Source of the DNA: Pleurotus djamor
Taxonomy: Eukaryota > Basidiomycota > Agaricomycetes > Agaricales > Pleurotaceae
Assembly: GCA_029747585.1 (NCBI GenBank)
Contig: JAPEVF010000601.1
Span: 1 to 27,979, forward strand
Direction of reading: 5' to 3'
Length of the DNA stretch: 27,979 bases
The first letter of the stretch is position 1. Each line of letters begins with the position of its first letter. Positions 9,383 to 20,660 of this stretch are shown here, one piece after another. The notes beneath the pieces were generated by a model that did no database searches, was not told the DNA's origin, and saw only the letters and a program-made list of their open reading frames with translations. A program made the translations under genes and the position numbers.

Positions 9383-10177
9383 TCAAGGCAACGTATCAAT
9401 GTCCATGCCTTCAAAAGGCTCCATGTCCAAGAAGGCATCTATATCCAACCCCTGTAGGTCGGCGAGGGCAGCTTGCTCTTCGGCATACGCTGCTATTTCT
9501 TCATCCGTCATATCATCAGGGATATTTTCCTCGGCTTCTACGAGAGGAGGTTAGCCTTATCCCCGAAACAGAGCCAAGAAGAGAAACAAACCTCGAAGCT
9601 CTCTCTCCCATGCCTCGACGTCCTCCATGTCCGGATCGAACGAAGAGCCCACGTCTTCGGCATATGAGAGGCGGTATGCATGGACAGACTTCCTGTTAGC
9701 ATGATTCATAATACGCCGAAACAGCTAGACGTCAAAGTTCGTTAGCAACACGCGTAAGGGTAATTAATGGTGGACGTAAAGATCACCTCATCCTCCATAA
9801 TAGCCTCATCATCTTCCTCGTCATCATCATCCATAGCCGTATCATCACTTGTATGAGCATGAGACCCGGGACTATAGTCGTAGCGTCTCTTCTTCACTGC
9901 CAACTCCCTCGCCCGGACGGCCTTCTGCACACATCGGGCGCGGAAGCGCTCCCGTATCAGGCTTCGGGTAGGATCCTCACTTGCTGGCGAACTCTGCTGT
10001 CCCCCGGAGAACACAGACCCGCCACTGAATGTAGATGATTTGACGGCGCCTGTGGCACCGGATGACCGTGGCGTACTCGGTGCGCGCGACTTGTACTGCT
10101 CGCGGCGGCGATTCTGGCGGGCGGATATGGGTGANAATGTGGGGCTAGAGGGGGAAGCCAGGGGNAGAGGACATCAT
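9383..10177 (-). CDS. acidic protein of unknown function, 225 aa, 3 exons
   Basis: Exons (complement): 10177-9787, 9724-9592, 9537-9383. The start is ATG ATG at 10177/10174. The protein has a Ser/Pro/Arg-rich N-terminus (SARQNRRREQYKSR), a basic helix (RSLIRERFRARCVQKAVRAR) followed by KKRRYDYSPG, a long acidic stretch (MDDDDEEDDEAIMEDE), then LFRRIMNHANRKSVHAYRLS and a C-terminus rich in Asp, Glu and Ala (DDMTDEEIAAYAEEQAALAD), ending EGMDIDTLP. The basic helix and KKRR suggest a nuclear protein; that is inference. An N at 10165 adds a base in the N-terminal codons: removing it gives 226 codons in frame, whereas a second N (10135) is a substitution. I do not recognise the family. Confidence 0.75.
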
Positions 10178-10653
10178 AGGTTTGTTTGAAGGATCGTATT
10201 GCGGCCATTTATATACTCGCTGCGGTGTTGGCGTGGATGGAAAGAGGGTGGACATGATGGAGACACAGAGGCAAGAGACAAAACGCGAATGGTCACACGC
10301 GTGTCAGTATGTCACGTCACGGCCCGCAGATGGTCCTGGCGTTGTCCTAGCGTCGGTCGCAACATAACATACTTGCATTATGGCACGCGAAGGCTATATA
10401 CCAGACGTTGTTCGCCCTCAATACTACTTGATTTGTACTTGAACCCATTTATGTATTTTGAGAGCTGTTGGCGGTGTGCAGTACAGTGTGCCTTTTATAT
10501 CCACCGAGCGCCTGGCAACCAAGCCCATTAGCGCTGAAAATGTTGGAAGCAGCTTCTCTTTGGATCCCAAATGCATTTCCGTCAATGAATCGTGCGCAGG
10601 ACGCATCCTTGACCAAATAATCGTCCTTTCCTTTCCACTTTCCTACTATTATC
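10178..10653. other. bidirectional promoter region between the 225-aa gene and the septation kinase
   Basis: The two flanking genes diverge from this 476-base stretch, so it should hold both promoters. A minus-oriented TATATAAA (10208-10215) lies about 31-38 bp before the minus-strand ATG. Toward the kinase, a CCTTTCCTTTCCACTTTCC tract (about 10626-10644) precedes the ATG at 10654. Small ORFs here show no domain. Confidence 0.5.
10208..10215 (-). promoter_or_regulatory. TATA-like box upstream of the 225-aa gene
   Basis: TATATAAA on the minus strand, 31-38 bp before the double ATG at 10177/10174. If used it implies a very short 5' leader, which is possible for this class of fungal genes. Support is motif and position only. 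Confidence 0.35.
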
Positions 10654-13600
10654 ATGTCTGCTTCGACCCCCGCGTCGAGGCCGTCATCAACGGGTGGCAC
10701 GCGAACCACCGCAGGCGCACGAACATTGAATGACTACGTGCGTCGTCGCCATCGTTGAACGCCTGCTTTCTAATATGTTGACCTCGGTGCTTTCAGCAAC
10801 TTGGTGACTCGCTGGGTAAAGGCGCCTTTGGCCAAGTGTACCGTACGTCTTGTCCAACCATGAGAGTATCACCATCGCTATAGCTATTCACAGGGGCACT
10901 GAACTGGGCGACCGGAGAGACGGTCGCCATAAAGGAGATACAGCTCAGCAATATCCCAAAGAATGAGCTCGGCGAGATTATGGTATGCATAACGTCATGC
11001 TTCGTCGCGGTTCTTCACACTAACTGGGAACTCATTTCATTCCAGTCAGAGATAAACCTTCTCAAGAATCTTAATGTGTGCTAGCCACTTTCTCATCACT
11101 CAAACCATCCTCATCCCCCGAATTAGCACCCCAACATCGTGAAATACAAAGGCTACGTCAACACGCGCGAATATCTTTACATCATCCTCGAGTAAGTCAC
11201 CTCGCATACACTCAATGATGACAAAACTCAGGCAATCCATGAGGTTCTGCGAGAACGGATCCCTTCACGGTATCATCAAACGATTTGGAAAGTTCCCAGA
11301 GAGTCTAGTGGCAGTATATATCGCGCAAGTTCTTGAAGGCCTCGCCTACCTGCACGACCAAGGTGTGATCCATCGAGACATTAAGGGCGCCAACATCCTG
11401 ACGAACAAGGATGGATGTGTCAAGCTTGCTGACTTTGGCGTGGCGACAGTCGGAGGTGGCACGGGTCTTGGCATTGGAGGAGGCGAGGCAGCAGGAGTTA
11501 GAGACGATGCAGTTGTTGGAAGCCCATATTGGAGTGTGTATCAGTCATTGCATCCTGCTCGCGCAACTGATCTCATCTTGTTCAACTTCAGTGGCCCCAG
11601 AGGTTATCGAACAACGAGGGGCGACGACAGCATCAGATATCTGGTCAGTAGGATGCCTAGTCATCGAACTACTGCAAGGCCATCCCCCATATCATACCCT
11701 TTCTCCAATGCCCGCCCTCTTTCGGATCGTCCAAGACGACTGCCCTCCAATACCAGACGGAGCATCAAACGTCGTCAAGGACTTCCTATATGCGTGCTTT
11801 CAACGCGACGCCAACCTACGCGTGGGTGCCCGCCGTTTGCTTAAACACCCATGGATCGCTGGAGCGCGTCGCGGGATGGGTGTCACACCTTTCAATCCCG
11901 AGGACCGCCATGACAAGGGAAGCAAGGAACTAGGCGAACGCGATAGGAAACCAGAGGACAGCAAGCAATCGAAAGCTGCTGGAAATTGGAACTACGACGA
12001 AGCCGTCTTGAAGGTCCAAGAATGGAACGAAGCCCTCAAATGTGAGTGATACCATTTTCCATCTCATCACGAACTTACAAGTTGTACAGCTCCTTCTCGC
12101 CCCACTAAACCCTCGCGCCCTCAACGACCCGTATCCCCCACTCCGAACCACCATCCATCCCCAAACGAATCTCTTTTACTCTCGACCTCGGCTAGCTCGA
12201 GTTCCTCCGATCTTCTCAAGCCCTCCGCCTCCGGGTTCAAACTGGTGCATCCACTAGCAAAGGCACCTAATGGCATGAACATGCTAGGGAGCAACGTAAA
12301 TCTCAACCTCATCGGTGGCATCAATCTGGGAGACAAGATCCAACCTTCCTTCGCCTTACAACAACCAGAAGAACAAACCGATAACTGGGACGATGATTTC
12401 GAAGAAGGAATATCTTTCAGTAAACTCCAAGGTCAGTCAGTTTCTTATTCGACAGGCCTTTAACTCACCCGAGCTGTTGCGTTACTAGCACTAGAGCGCA
12501 CGACNACTGAAGAAGATAAGGATANAGCCCCTCGACAACCAGCACCCCGTCTGCCTCAGCCTGTCTTCCGACCTCCCTCCAAACCGTCACCCACCTCCGA
12601 GCGACCACTACAACGTCCCCTGGACCCCGAGCCAGAGGATAATGCCCAAACCATCAAACCTAACCGAAGCCCGGGCATGAACGTCGTCCCTCTCCCCGTC
12701 GCTCGACCTCCCCGTGCCGACATGGGCGTCATCGCTGAGGACGTATCATTCAACGCCAACCGCAGCATAAACAGCATGAGCAGTGTCCTCGGAGTAGAAA
12801 GCGACTTCGAAGACTACTCAGACCTCGGCTTGGACGATGACGAAGAGAAGTTGAAGGAAAAGGTTAAAGACTTCAAGGTAATTTCCATGGAATTTTTCTT
12901 TACTGCCCAAGGTTATTCACTTCTCGCCTACAGAAGAAGAATACGGCTCGGCGTGGTCTTTTTCATCCCGACGATATCAAGACTTACGGACTTGGTAATA
13001 CCTCTCCAGGTCCCGTTTCTGCACCCCTTCCATCATTGGAGCGTAAGCCCTCCAGNCCGACGCTTTCACAAATCCCGTCGCATCCGACATACGGACCATC
13101 TTCCGCNCGCCCGTCTTCAGCACATACACGGTCTGTCTCCCACATGGGCACTTTCAATAGCAACGGTGGAGGCAGTGGTCCTAACAGTGAGGCTGGGTCA
13201 ATAGGAAGGGGCGAGGGTCGAGCNCAGGAAGCTGGGGTGTTCGGGAANTACGCAGAGGACGACGAAGAAGACTATGATGATATCTTTGGAAAGGTCAACG
13301 GAACAGGTGTGTGGTCTCCATCATCCCTCTTCGGCCCTACTCATCCACTACCTAGCTGCGGAGCACACCATGCAGACGCTTCANCTCAACACGAGATTGT
13401 CNAACAAGTCCTGGGTCAGTTTCATCCCGCTATGCTCTGTATACTTTGTTNCTNACTATAGCTTTCGCTAGCTCGGAGATGAAGATTCTGACGAAGAAGA
13501 CCCCTTCGCNGAGGTTCGCTATTCGTCCCCTAGACTANTNAACNNNTGGCTAATNNATCCCTAGATTGANGAAGGCTTCGCCGAGGACGACTTGGANGCT

Positions 13601-15959
13601 AANCTCCAGCGAGACAAACACGCNCGTCTNTGCCAAGCCGTCAATGAGCTCATCGACGAGNTATCACCATCNGCACCTGACTTCCAACTGAGAGATGCTT
13701 GNGACCGACTGGTCAGTCCCTTTCATCAAGACTTNTTCTNCTNAATTNATNGTGTGTTTTTGAAGATCAACGTCATGGTCGATACACCAGAAATGCAATT
13801 CCATTTCGTCGCTACGCATGGCATGNTGGCTATATTGGAGGTCTTGGAAGGGAGATGCTCTCGAGATTTGATTCTGAAACTTCTTCATATCATCAATATG
13901 GTCAGTTANGTTCGNNNCNAAGCCACGGAGNTCCTCATTCACCCNNAAATACTAGCTCGTCAACGCAGATGTGGGCATCTTGGAGAGTTTCTGTCTTATT
14001 GGGTNCGTCTACCGCCACAGAATNCTACGTCGTTCTAACGCTTGCTCTTTCCAGTGGNATCCCAGTTATGATGGGTACTGTCACATTTGTCGTCTCTGCT
14101 NGGACCCCTCTCATCTTTGAACAGGTTTCACTTCAAAGAAATACTCAGCCGAATGTCGTTTAGAGGCGTCGCANTTCGTCCGCTTACTCTGTCACACATC
14201 AGTCCTCACTCTGCAGATGTTCATCGCGTATGTCGCTTAGCACTCACTTCCTCAATGTCCTGCAGTTGACCATTTTCGCAGTTGCCGTGGTCTGAAAGTC
14301 CTTGTCGAACTTCTAGATGAAGACTACAACGAACAGACCGACCTTGTTGTCCATGCTCTGAACGGCATCGGGAGCGTCTTCGATCTTCAAAGCCCCACGA
14401 CCAAGAACGATTTCTGTCGGATGTTCATCCGCGACGGACTACTTGATCCCCTCTCCGCTGCACTGCTTAATGTCATGGGAAGTCGAGAAGGTCCAGCAGC
14501 GGAAATGAAGATGAAGATCATCCAGATATTGCTGGTCTTCTCGCAGGTCACTCAATCTGACATCCACGTACGCAATGCGATGGGCACACGCAAGATTGTC
14601 CGGAGTGAGTTTTGCTGAGCCTCACCTATACCTAGTTGACTTGAACCTATGNAGGGCTNTTACGTGCATGCGANCTGTTGGAACCCCANTGTCTCGTTCT
14701 CATGCTGAAGGCAGTGAAACATCTTTCGATGAATGCCAATCTNCTTGATGTTCTTCAGAACGCCAANGCCATCGAGATCTTTACGCGCATCCTCGAAGAA
14801 CAATCCACCGGACCTCATAGTGCTGTTCGTACCCAGTGTACCCATGCCCCACACTTTGCTAACTACATCTCTCGCAGGAAATGGCCAATCACATCTTCCA
14901 AACATGTTACAATTTGTGTCGACTCAACAAGCTACGACAGGAGGAAGCTGCTCAGGCAGGCATCATCCCTTGCTTGCGTCGGGTCATTGAGACCAGCTCA
15001 CCGCTCAAACAATTCGCACTACCGATCCTCTGTGACCTCGCCAGTGCAGGGAAGAGCTGCCGAACGCTTTTGTGGCAGCAGGATGGTCTAGGTATGTATC
15101 TNAAGCTACTGGCGGATCCCTATTTCCAAGTCAGTGCCCTCGAAGCTATCGTTTCATGGTCAGTGCTCCCTCCTCTCCCCAAACAAACGCCCTCACTCAT
15201 CTTGCCTTAACTTACAGGCTACACGACGAACCCGCCCGTATCGAAGACGAGCTCGTCAAACCAGAAGCAGTCGAGGCAATCCTCAAATGTTTCAACACTT
15301 CCAAAGCCAACTCGTTCGAAAACCTCCTTGAGACCTTCCTCAAACTCATTCGTCTCTCTTCCTCCCTCGCCATCCTCTTCTCCAAATCNGCNNCCTTTTT
15401 CAAACGNATCATCGATCGNCTTGATCATCANAGTAAAGCCGTGGTCAGGAGGAACCTTCTAAAGGTNCTCAAGGCCGTGTGTGATGTCCATCCNAACCGN
15501 GTGATGATCGTCGAGCGATANGGACTCTACGAGGTGGTGGAGAAATTGAGCCGTACAGATGGTGCTGTACTCGTCAGGGAACTCGCTCGCGAGATCGTTC
15601 CNTCCATCCGTCCAGCATTNAGACCGGCNTTAGGCAAGAGTGGAAGCGGNGGCCGCGACAAAGGTCTTCGAGGCGAACTCCTCCGCGCCTCTCGCGACGG
15701 TCTGACGCCGAAGAAAATGAGAAGAGCTGCATCAGAGACGTCTGCCTCTCCGTTAGAAACGTCCAGTCCCGTCATTCGATCTACCAGNGGTGGTTCCACC
15801 CCTCATACCTCCTCGCGGCTCACATCCTCTGCCGTCCCCACCAATGGTACAAACCGNATGAAAACGTCTCGGCAGCGGTTAGACGATATACTTTGGCAAT
15901 CTGATCAGCACGCGTCACGGTCGAGTAGTAGTAGTCCCCATCCGTCTTATAGGCGGTAA
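10654..15959 (+). CDS. sepH: Cdc7/SepH-type septation-initiation protein kinase with ARM-like C-terminal region, 1408 aa, 21 exons
   Basis: Exons: 10654-10737, 10797-10842, 10894-10982, 11046-11075, 11127-11191, 11244-11533, 11592-12041, 12090-12431, 12489-12877, 12934-13306, 13356-13414, 13472-13513, 13565-13711, 13766-13900, 13956-14002, 14055-14074, 14125-14227, 14282-14604, 14655-14824, 14878-15158, 15218-15959; the sum is 1409 codons. The kinase domain spans about residues 29-291: Gly loop GKGAFGQV, Lys57 in VAIKE, Asp150 in [10 protein letters not shown], Asp168 in DFG, a Gly-rich activation segment, then GSPYWMAPEV. A disordered Ser/Pro linker follows, then from about residue 750 a helical repeat region ([40 protein letters not shown]). 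This architecture is that of fission yeast Cdc7 and Aspergillus SepH, which act at the spindle pole body downstream of the Spg1 GTPase to trigger septum formation. It is not the DDK kinase also called Cdc7. Many Ns lie in exons 9-21 but keep the frame. Confidence 0.92.
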
Positions 15960-16550
15960 TATCCTTTTTGTTTGCTTGTTGGGTTTGTTTTGTTATTTTG
16001 CTTTCCACGTAATTTCGAAGTTCANAAGTTGTATTTATTACTATAACATAACTTTTGTTGGATGTTGGACCTCTNNTTGATTGAACGGCTCAATTCTGGA
16101 TTTGTTTCCAGNTTCAACATCTTCGTNTACACAAGGCCCAACCCCGCCCTCAACTCCTTCTCCAAATCATCCATTGCGCCGACATTGACCTCTCCTTTCC
16201 CGTTCCCATTCTCCTGCCCATCCGCGCCTTCCCTCTTCCTCTNNTCNTCCTCCTCTTTCANCTCCCTCAACTCTTTGACACACCTAGGACACCTACAAAT
16301 CCCAAACGCCCANGCATCCAACTCNACCTGCCTNGATCGGACACTTGNCTCNGGATTAACATACGTGATGACCAGTTCCTCACCCGGTTGAATATCCTGT
16401 CGCGCGATGACNGTTATCCGCGAGAGCATTGTGTGTTGGTCGAGGTGTCGGATNGACAGGTTGGGGACGCAGGAGTGGTTGATGTGTGAGTGAAGAACGT
16501 ATAACCCTCCATGGGCCTCCAGGTCTGTNTGATNGANATCAATAAGCGAG
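12480..16550. other. stretch with dense single ambiguous bases (N)
   Basis: Dozens of single Ns are scattered across the 3' two-thirds of the septation kinase and the 3' end of the Set5 gene, in exons and introns, while the rest of the window has very few. In the kinase exons they never disturb the frame, and by hand count about 38 of 42 fall on third codon positions; two more are first positions of leucine codons (NTA at 13662, NTG at 13826). This is the pattern of masked polymorphisms, not random base-calling failure. Confidence 0.8.
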
Positions 16551-17699
16551 CAAAGAGGGGAGAGAGAGAGAGGCCTCTCACTCAAGCTCATCCTCCCCAA
16601 TCCGCGTAAAAACGCGCTATAATCCAACAACTCAGACTTGATATCTTGTCGGAGCGGTTTCTTCAGCAGTTTGGCCAATTTCTTCTGGTCGGCTGGACTC
16701 GTGGGCTGGCTGAATGCCTGAACGAACAGCGAGTGGGCTTTTTTCCAAGATGCTCGATCTGGCTCTGCACCACGGTGTCTGACATGGCATTGTCGAGTGA
16801 GCGTTATGCCCAACCGGAGGACGTGGAAAACCTACCCTTCATAGCTCTGCTTGAACCGCTCTTCCATACCCAATTCCGCCAGCCCTTTGACCACTTGCCA
16901 ATCCGCCTGCAACGTCGCCCCCTCATCAATTTCATTAGCCAGCAAGATTCGAGACGTGCATTGGGCCAGCGCGTGCAGAGCCATCCATTGCGTGTCCCGT
17001 GCAAAATTGAGCAAGGGGACACTTGCCGGGTTTTGGGCAGGGCATAGCAGAGGGTGGTGTTTCTTGGATCGCGCCAGACAAAGTCGCGAACAGAATTTTA
17101 TGGGACAAGTAGCCGAGGATGACGAAGACGAAGAGGCAGGACAAGCAACGATCAGAGGTGACGCTGACAGGAATGGTGTCGAACAGAATCCACAGGCGGC
17201 AGATTTTTGTTGTAGATCGTAGATATCCCTGCCCAAGTTAGTGATAAAAACATGAAGAAGAGCTGAGTGCGCGATACCATTCTGGAGCAAGAATAAAAGG
17301 ATCCTCCTTCCACACGACTTCACCTTTGTTGATCTTTTCCGCAGCGACGAGACCCTTTCCCTTCCTCTTGTCAAAGACCTTTACCTTTACTTTCGACGTC
17401 CATTTCGACAAATCCAAGTTCTTGATCGTTTTGGACGAGGGAAATTGGTGCATCTGCGCTGAACCACCCGCACCATCATCTCCCTCAACCAGGTCAGACG
17501 TCGATACTGGACCACTGATAACCAAGCCCAGCTGCTGCAAAATTTTCTTGGTCCTCTTTTCGGAAACAAGCCAATCGGGGTAGGCCGCGAGCAAGAAGGC
17601 ATGAATTTTTGTTATTCCACATTGTGGATGGCTTCGCTTGAGGCTAATGAGGGCAGCCGTAAGCTGATCTTCGTCGGGGATGGTGGTCGGGCTGGCCAT
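16127..17699 (-). CDS. SET5: Set5-like SET-domain protein methyltransferase with MYND-like zinc finger, about 469 aa, 4 exons
   Basis: Exons (complement): 17699-17278, 17228-16836, 16778-16582, 16524-16127; the sum is 470 codons if TAN at 16129-16127 is a stop. Seen: an N-terminal module (SHPQCGITKIHAFLLAAYP), the start of the split SET domain (RKGKGLVAAEKINKGEVVWK), a cysteine-rich insert resembling a MYND finger (CGFCSTPF, CPIKFCSRLCLARSKKHHPL), then SET core motifs LYVLHSHINHSCVPNL, PGEELVITYVN and the post-SET WAFGICRCPRC. This order is that of yeast Set5 and the SMYD group; yeast Set5 monomethylates histone H4 lysines near repressed subtelomeric chromatin. The histone substrate here is inferred from family. 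If N16127 is a pyrimidine complement that reads TAC/TAT, the frame continues to a TGA near 16022. Confidence 0.88.
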
Positions 17700-17968
17700 C
17701 CTCGTAGCTCAAGGACAAGGACAAGTGAGAGAGAATCCACGTGTACCAGTAAAACAATTACTACATATTCGAGAGTCGAGGTCCTCCTCGTGGTCCCCGG
17801 TCCCAACGGTCCCTTGACATTGTTTACCGCATCCACCACGGGTTTCCATCAACAAGCTCACCCCCAACTTTACTTGTGCTGATGGTCCCACTACCCAAAG
17901 GCTAGCCCCTATTCGCGTCCGCCACAGCAGCTCACGCGCTTCCCTCTTCACCTTCCTCCACATCGTCG
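17700..17968. promoter_or_regulatory. shared upstream region of the divergent Set5 and coiled-coil genes
   Basis: The starts at 17699 (minus) and 17969 (plus) are 269 bp apart and point away from each other, so both promoters must lie here. A CT-rich run (TTCCCTCTTCACCTTCCTCC at about 17940-17959) immediately precedes the plus-strand ATG. No TATA box stands out. Confidence 0.45.
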
Positions 17969-19413
17969 ATGATGGCGACAACGACGCGAGACGCAACGTC
18001 CAGCCTCTCGGATGCAGTTTCCACCTTCACCAAATCCATCAAGCAAACGGTATTGCTGCTTTCCTCCTCGCGCCTCACGCTACAGACCGTTCATTTGCCT
18101 TGACAGTTGGCCGAGGTCCAGAAACAAGCCCGTGCTGAAGCTTTGCAATCTACGCAAGCCCTCGAGGCGGAGAGGGACGACCTGACTGAGGCTATCTCGC
18201 GAGCATCGTTGGAACTACAGCAGTGTAAGAAAGAGCTGGCGAGCTCGGAAGCATCCGTATGTCGCAAATCTCACCTGTCATGACTATATCTCACTCTGCG
18301 TCTCGCAAGCGTCAACAAGCCGAACTCACAGTGCGTCGCCATAAGCTTCAACTCACAAAAACTAGTTTAAACCATCCCATAGATATCCCACCAGGCCCAA
18401 ACGATCCTCCAACTCCGTCGTGAAGTCTCACAATGGCGAGATCAATCTCAGAACTGGCAAGAGCACTTCCTACGCGTCGAGGAAGAGCGATGTGGTCTTT
18501 CTTCCAGGTTGGATGAACTTATAACAGGCCAGGTACGTTTCATAAGCCCAAATTCTTCAACCGCTCCCAACGAAACCACCAGCAGTCCATGTTCGCCATG
18601 AGTCTAGCCACTCTGCCTAAGTATCCTGCATCTGCTGCTCAGTCTTCCTCGTCCTCTACTTCTACTAGTACCACAACCCCTCCCCAAGATGTCCTTCCTC
18701 ACGCATCCGTCGCAAACAAATCTCTTCCGACCCCTCGTTCAATCACCAAACAACTCAAGACGCCTAGGACCAAACGACGCGAAGCCGCCTCATCCGACTC
18801 CGCAAACACAAACGAAGAACCCCCCAAACGACCCACCACTTCCAAATCAGCCACACGCGCCTCCACCGCCCATAACAAGCACATCGAACCCGATGTCGTG
18901 ATCCCCATCTCCCAAAAGGTCATCCGTCGAGTACAAGCCGTTTACGACGTCCCCGTCAAAGAAGAGGAAGATTCCGAGCCCGAAATAACACCAACTTCGT
19001 CAGCTTCGACCTCTAACAAGGGCCGATCAAATACGAATGCAACTGCAACTACGACGACGAAACCGCGACGTTCTCTCAGTCAGTCGAAGCGGCGCGTAAT
19101 ACGCGAGGACTCGTCTGAAGGCGAGGATGCCAATCAAGATGAGGATGATCGTGCACCCCGAGCACACGGCGAAGACGACGACGACGAGCTGATGCTCGGA
19201 GCAACCATCCCCGTACGTTCTTCTACCCACATTCCTCCTTTCCATGTGTAACTCTCTCTAACACCGACCACCAAACACCAGAACAAGCGACACCAGAATG
19301 ACACCCGAAGCCGCACCCAAACCACTTCCAAACCCTCGGCTGCACCTCCTCGAAAACGCAAACAACCCGATGTGGAAAGGAATACCGCTTCCAAGATTCG
19401 CAAAGTACCATGA
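17969..19413 (+). CDS. coiled-coil, Ser/Thr-rich protein, probably nuclear, 387 aa, 6 exons
   Basis: Exons: 17969-18049, 18107-18256, 18310-18330, 18383-18532, 18583-19212, 19282-19413; the sum is 388 codons. The N-terminal 130 residues are a heptad-rich coiled coil (EVQKQARAEALQSTQALEAE, ISRASLELQQCKKELASSEA, WRDQSQNWQEHFLRVEEERC). The rest is low-complexity Ser/Thr/Pro with basic clusters (KTPRTKRRE, SQSKRRVIRED), an acidic run (GEDDDDELMLG) and a basic end (PPRKRKQPDVERN, KIRKVP). Such tails suggest nuclear location and DNA or chromatin contact, but that is inference. The 21-nt third exon and the phase-0 junctions within the coiled coil are notable. It diverges from the Set5 gene. I do not recognise the family. 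Confidence 0.8.
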
Positions 19414-19647
19414 CACGAGCAAAAAANGCATATCATTGTTGTTATAACCTGGATCTGGATAGTGTTCATCAGTCTGTCATTGTTAACGTTGAGTCCTTAT
19501 TGCTGTGCCGCTTTTTACATTTGATCGTGTATATACTTTACATACAATATCCATTCTGCACTTTTATACATGATGAAAGAAGGCAGAAGTTCGGGTTGGC
19601 AAATGGCGTTCAGGTGTTCTCAAGTTCCTTCCAGGATCCTCTATCCC

Positions 19648-19950
19648 CCGTTGTCATTATCTGGAAGCTCATCTGTTGTCCAGGTCCTACCAGTCCGACC
19701 GACCGAATACGACAACAGTCCAGGACCTCGAGCAGCGTACCCCGAGCTCTCACCAGAGACGGGGAACCTCTCGTACACAGTGCCGCCTTTGGAGTCTGAA
19801 GTTGAAGGGTCATCACGAACGATTCTATCTCTACCTCTTCAAGTTTTGGCAAGCAGCTTTTTGCGAGACCTTGAAAAACACATTGACGTCGAATGCAATG
19901 AAGAAGTTGAGGGTCACTCTGGCATCCTGGCACTCGGGCGATTCGCGAAC
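19648..19950 (+). pseudogene. frame-broken relic of the N-terminal module of the 777-aa kinase protein
   Basis: In three successive frames this stretch matches exon 1 of the minus-strand gene at 20661-23251. Frame a gives VVIIWKLI against TVITWKLI; frame b gives NTTTVQDLEQR against NTTTVLDLEQH; frame c gives NLSYTVPPLESEV against LLIYTINPPLEPQV, then DLEKHIDVE against DLGDQFEVE. At DNA level 19705-19736 matches the complement of 23119-23150 in 30 of 32 bases. The distance between the first two blocks is about 37 nt shorter than in the intact gene, which explains one frame change. No kinase part follows. I read it as a decayed inverted duplicate; a fast-evolving live paralogue is less likely because no intron can join the blocks. 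Confidence 0.65.
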
Positions 19951-20660
19951 CCCCAGGACCGTAATACCAAGGGGAGGGAAAGGCACGCATGATATAGATA
20001 TGAATCATCATCATTACCGTTATCATTACAATGCAAGCCTTGCAAGTCCCAAGTTCCCAATTGATTTTGCTTTCTTCCTCCTCCCTCCCTCCTTACGGCT
20101 CAAAACCGCGCGGCCCTTCCTCGCTTCTTTCCTTGACTTCCTCCCTTGATCCCTGAATATCGAATATCAATCCCACTGCGCCCAATCAACACCCATCTTC
20201 CCCATCGATCCACTGACCCCGCAACGTTGAAAGCCAGTCTCCTGCGATACCGTGTGGAATGAACGGTAATGAAAGGGGAGGTAATATCTCTGGAGGAAAA
20301 CCTTCTAAGCAAGGTAATATGGACATTGCTGTACACTGGTACACTGCGGTAACAATTCTTGAATTACAGTAATAAGACATATGCAAAAGTATTTGGGGTA
20401 TTATGAATGTCCGTAGGCCTACTAGCTGAATGGTTCTTGGGTTTGGTAAAGAGGGAGGAAGCGAAAGTTTGTCTCCGATGTTGGTGCGCGTCGCTGGCGG
20501 CCAGTATGAAAGAGTCATAGCAAAGGAATCCTCACACCAAGACGCTCAATCCGTCGAAATTGGCTTCAACGCGGACGCGTTTGCTTGGCGGAACAGGCGA
20601 AATTTTATCCCCAACTAGAGTATCCTCGTCGGAGAGTCTAGTGTGCTTGGGAGTGTCGGC
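19951..20660. other. spacer with no recognised gene
   Basis: About 700 bases between the relic and the stop of the kinase gene. Short ORFs on both strands have no domain. A pyrimidine-rich plus-strand tract (TTCTTCCTCCTCCCTCCCTC at about 20071-20090) and a run of CATCATCATTACCGTTATCA are seen near 20000-20030. It should contain the 3' UTR of the kinase gene. Confidence 0.45.
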
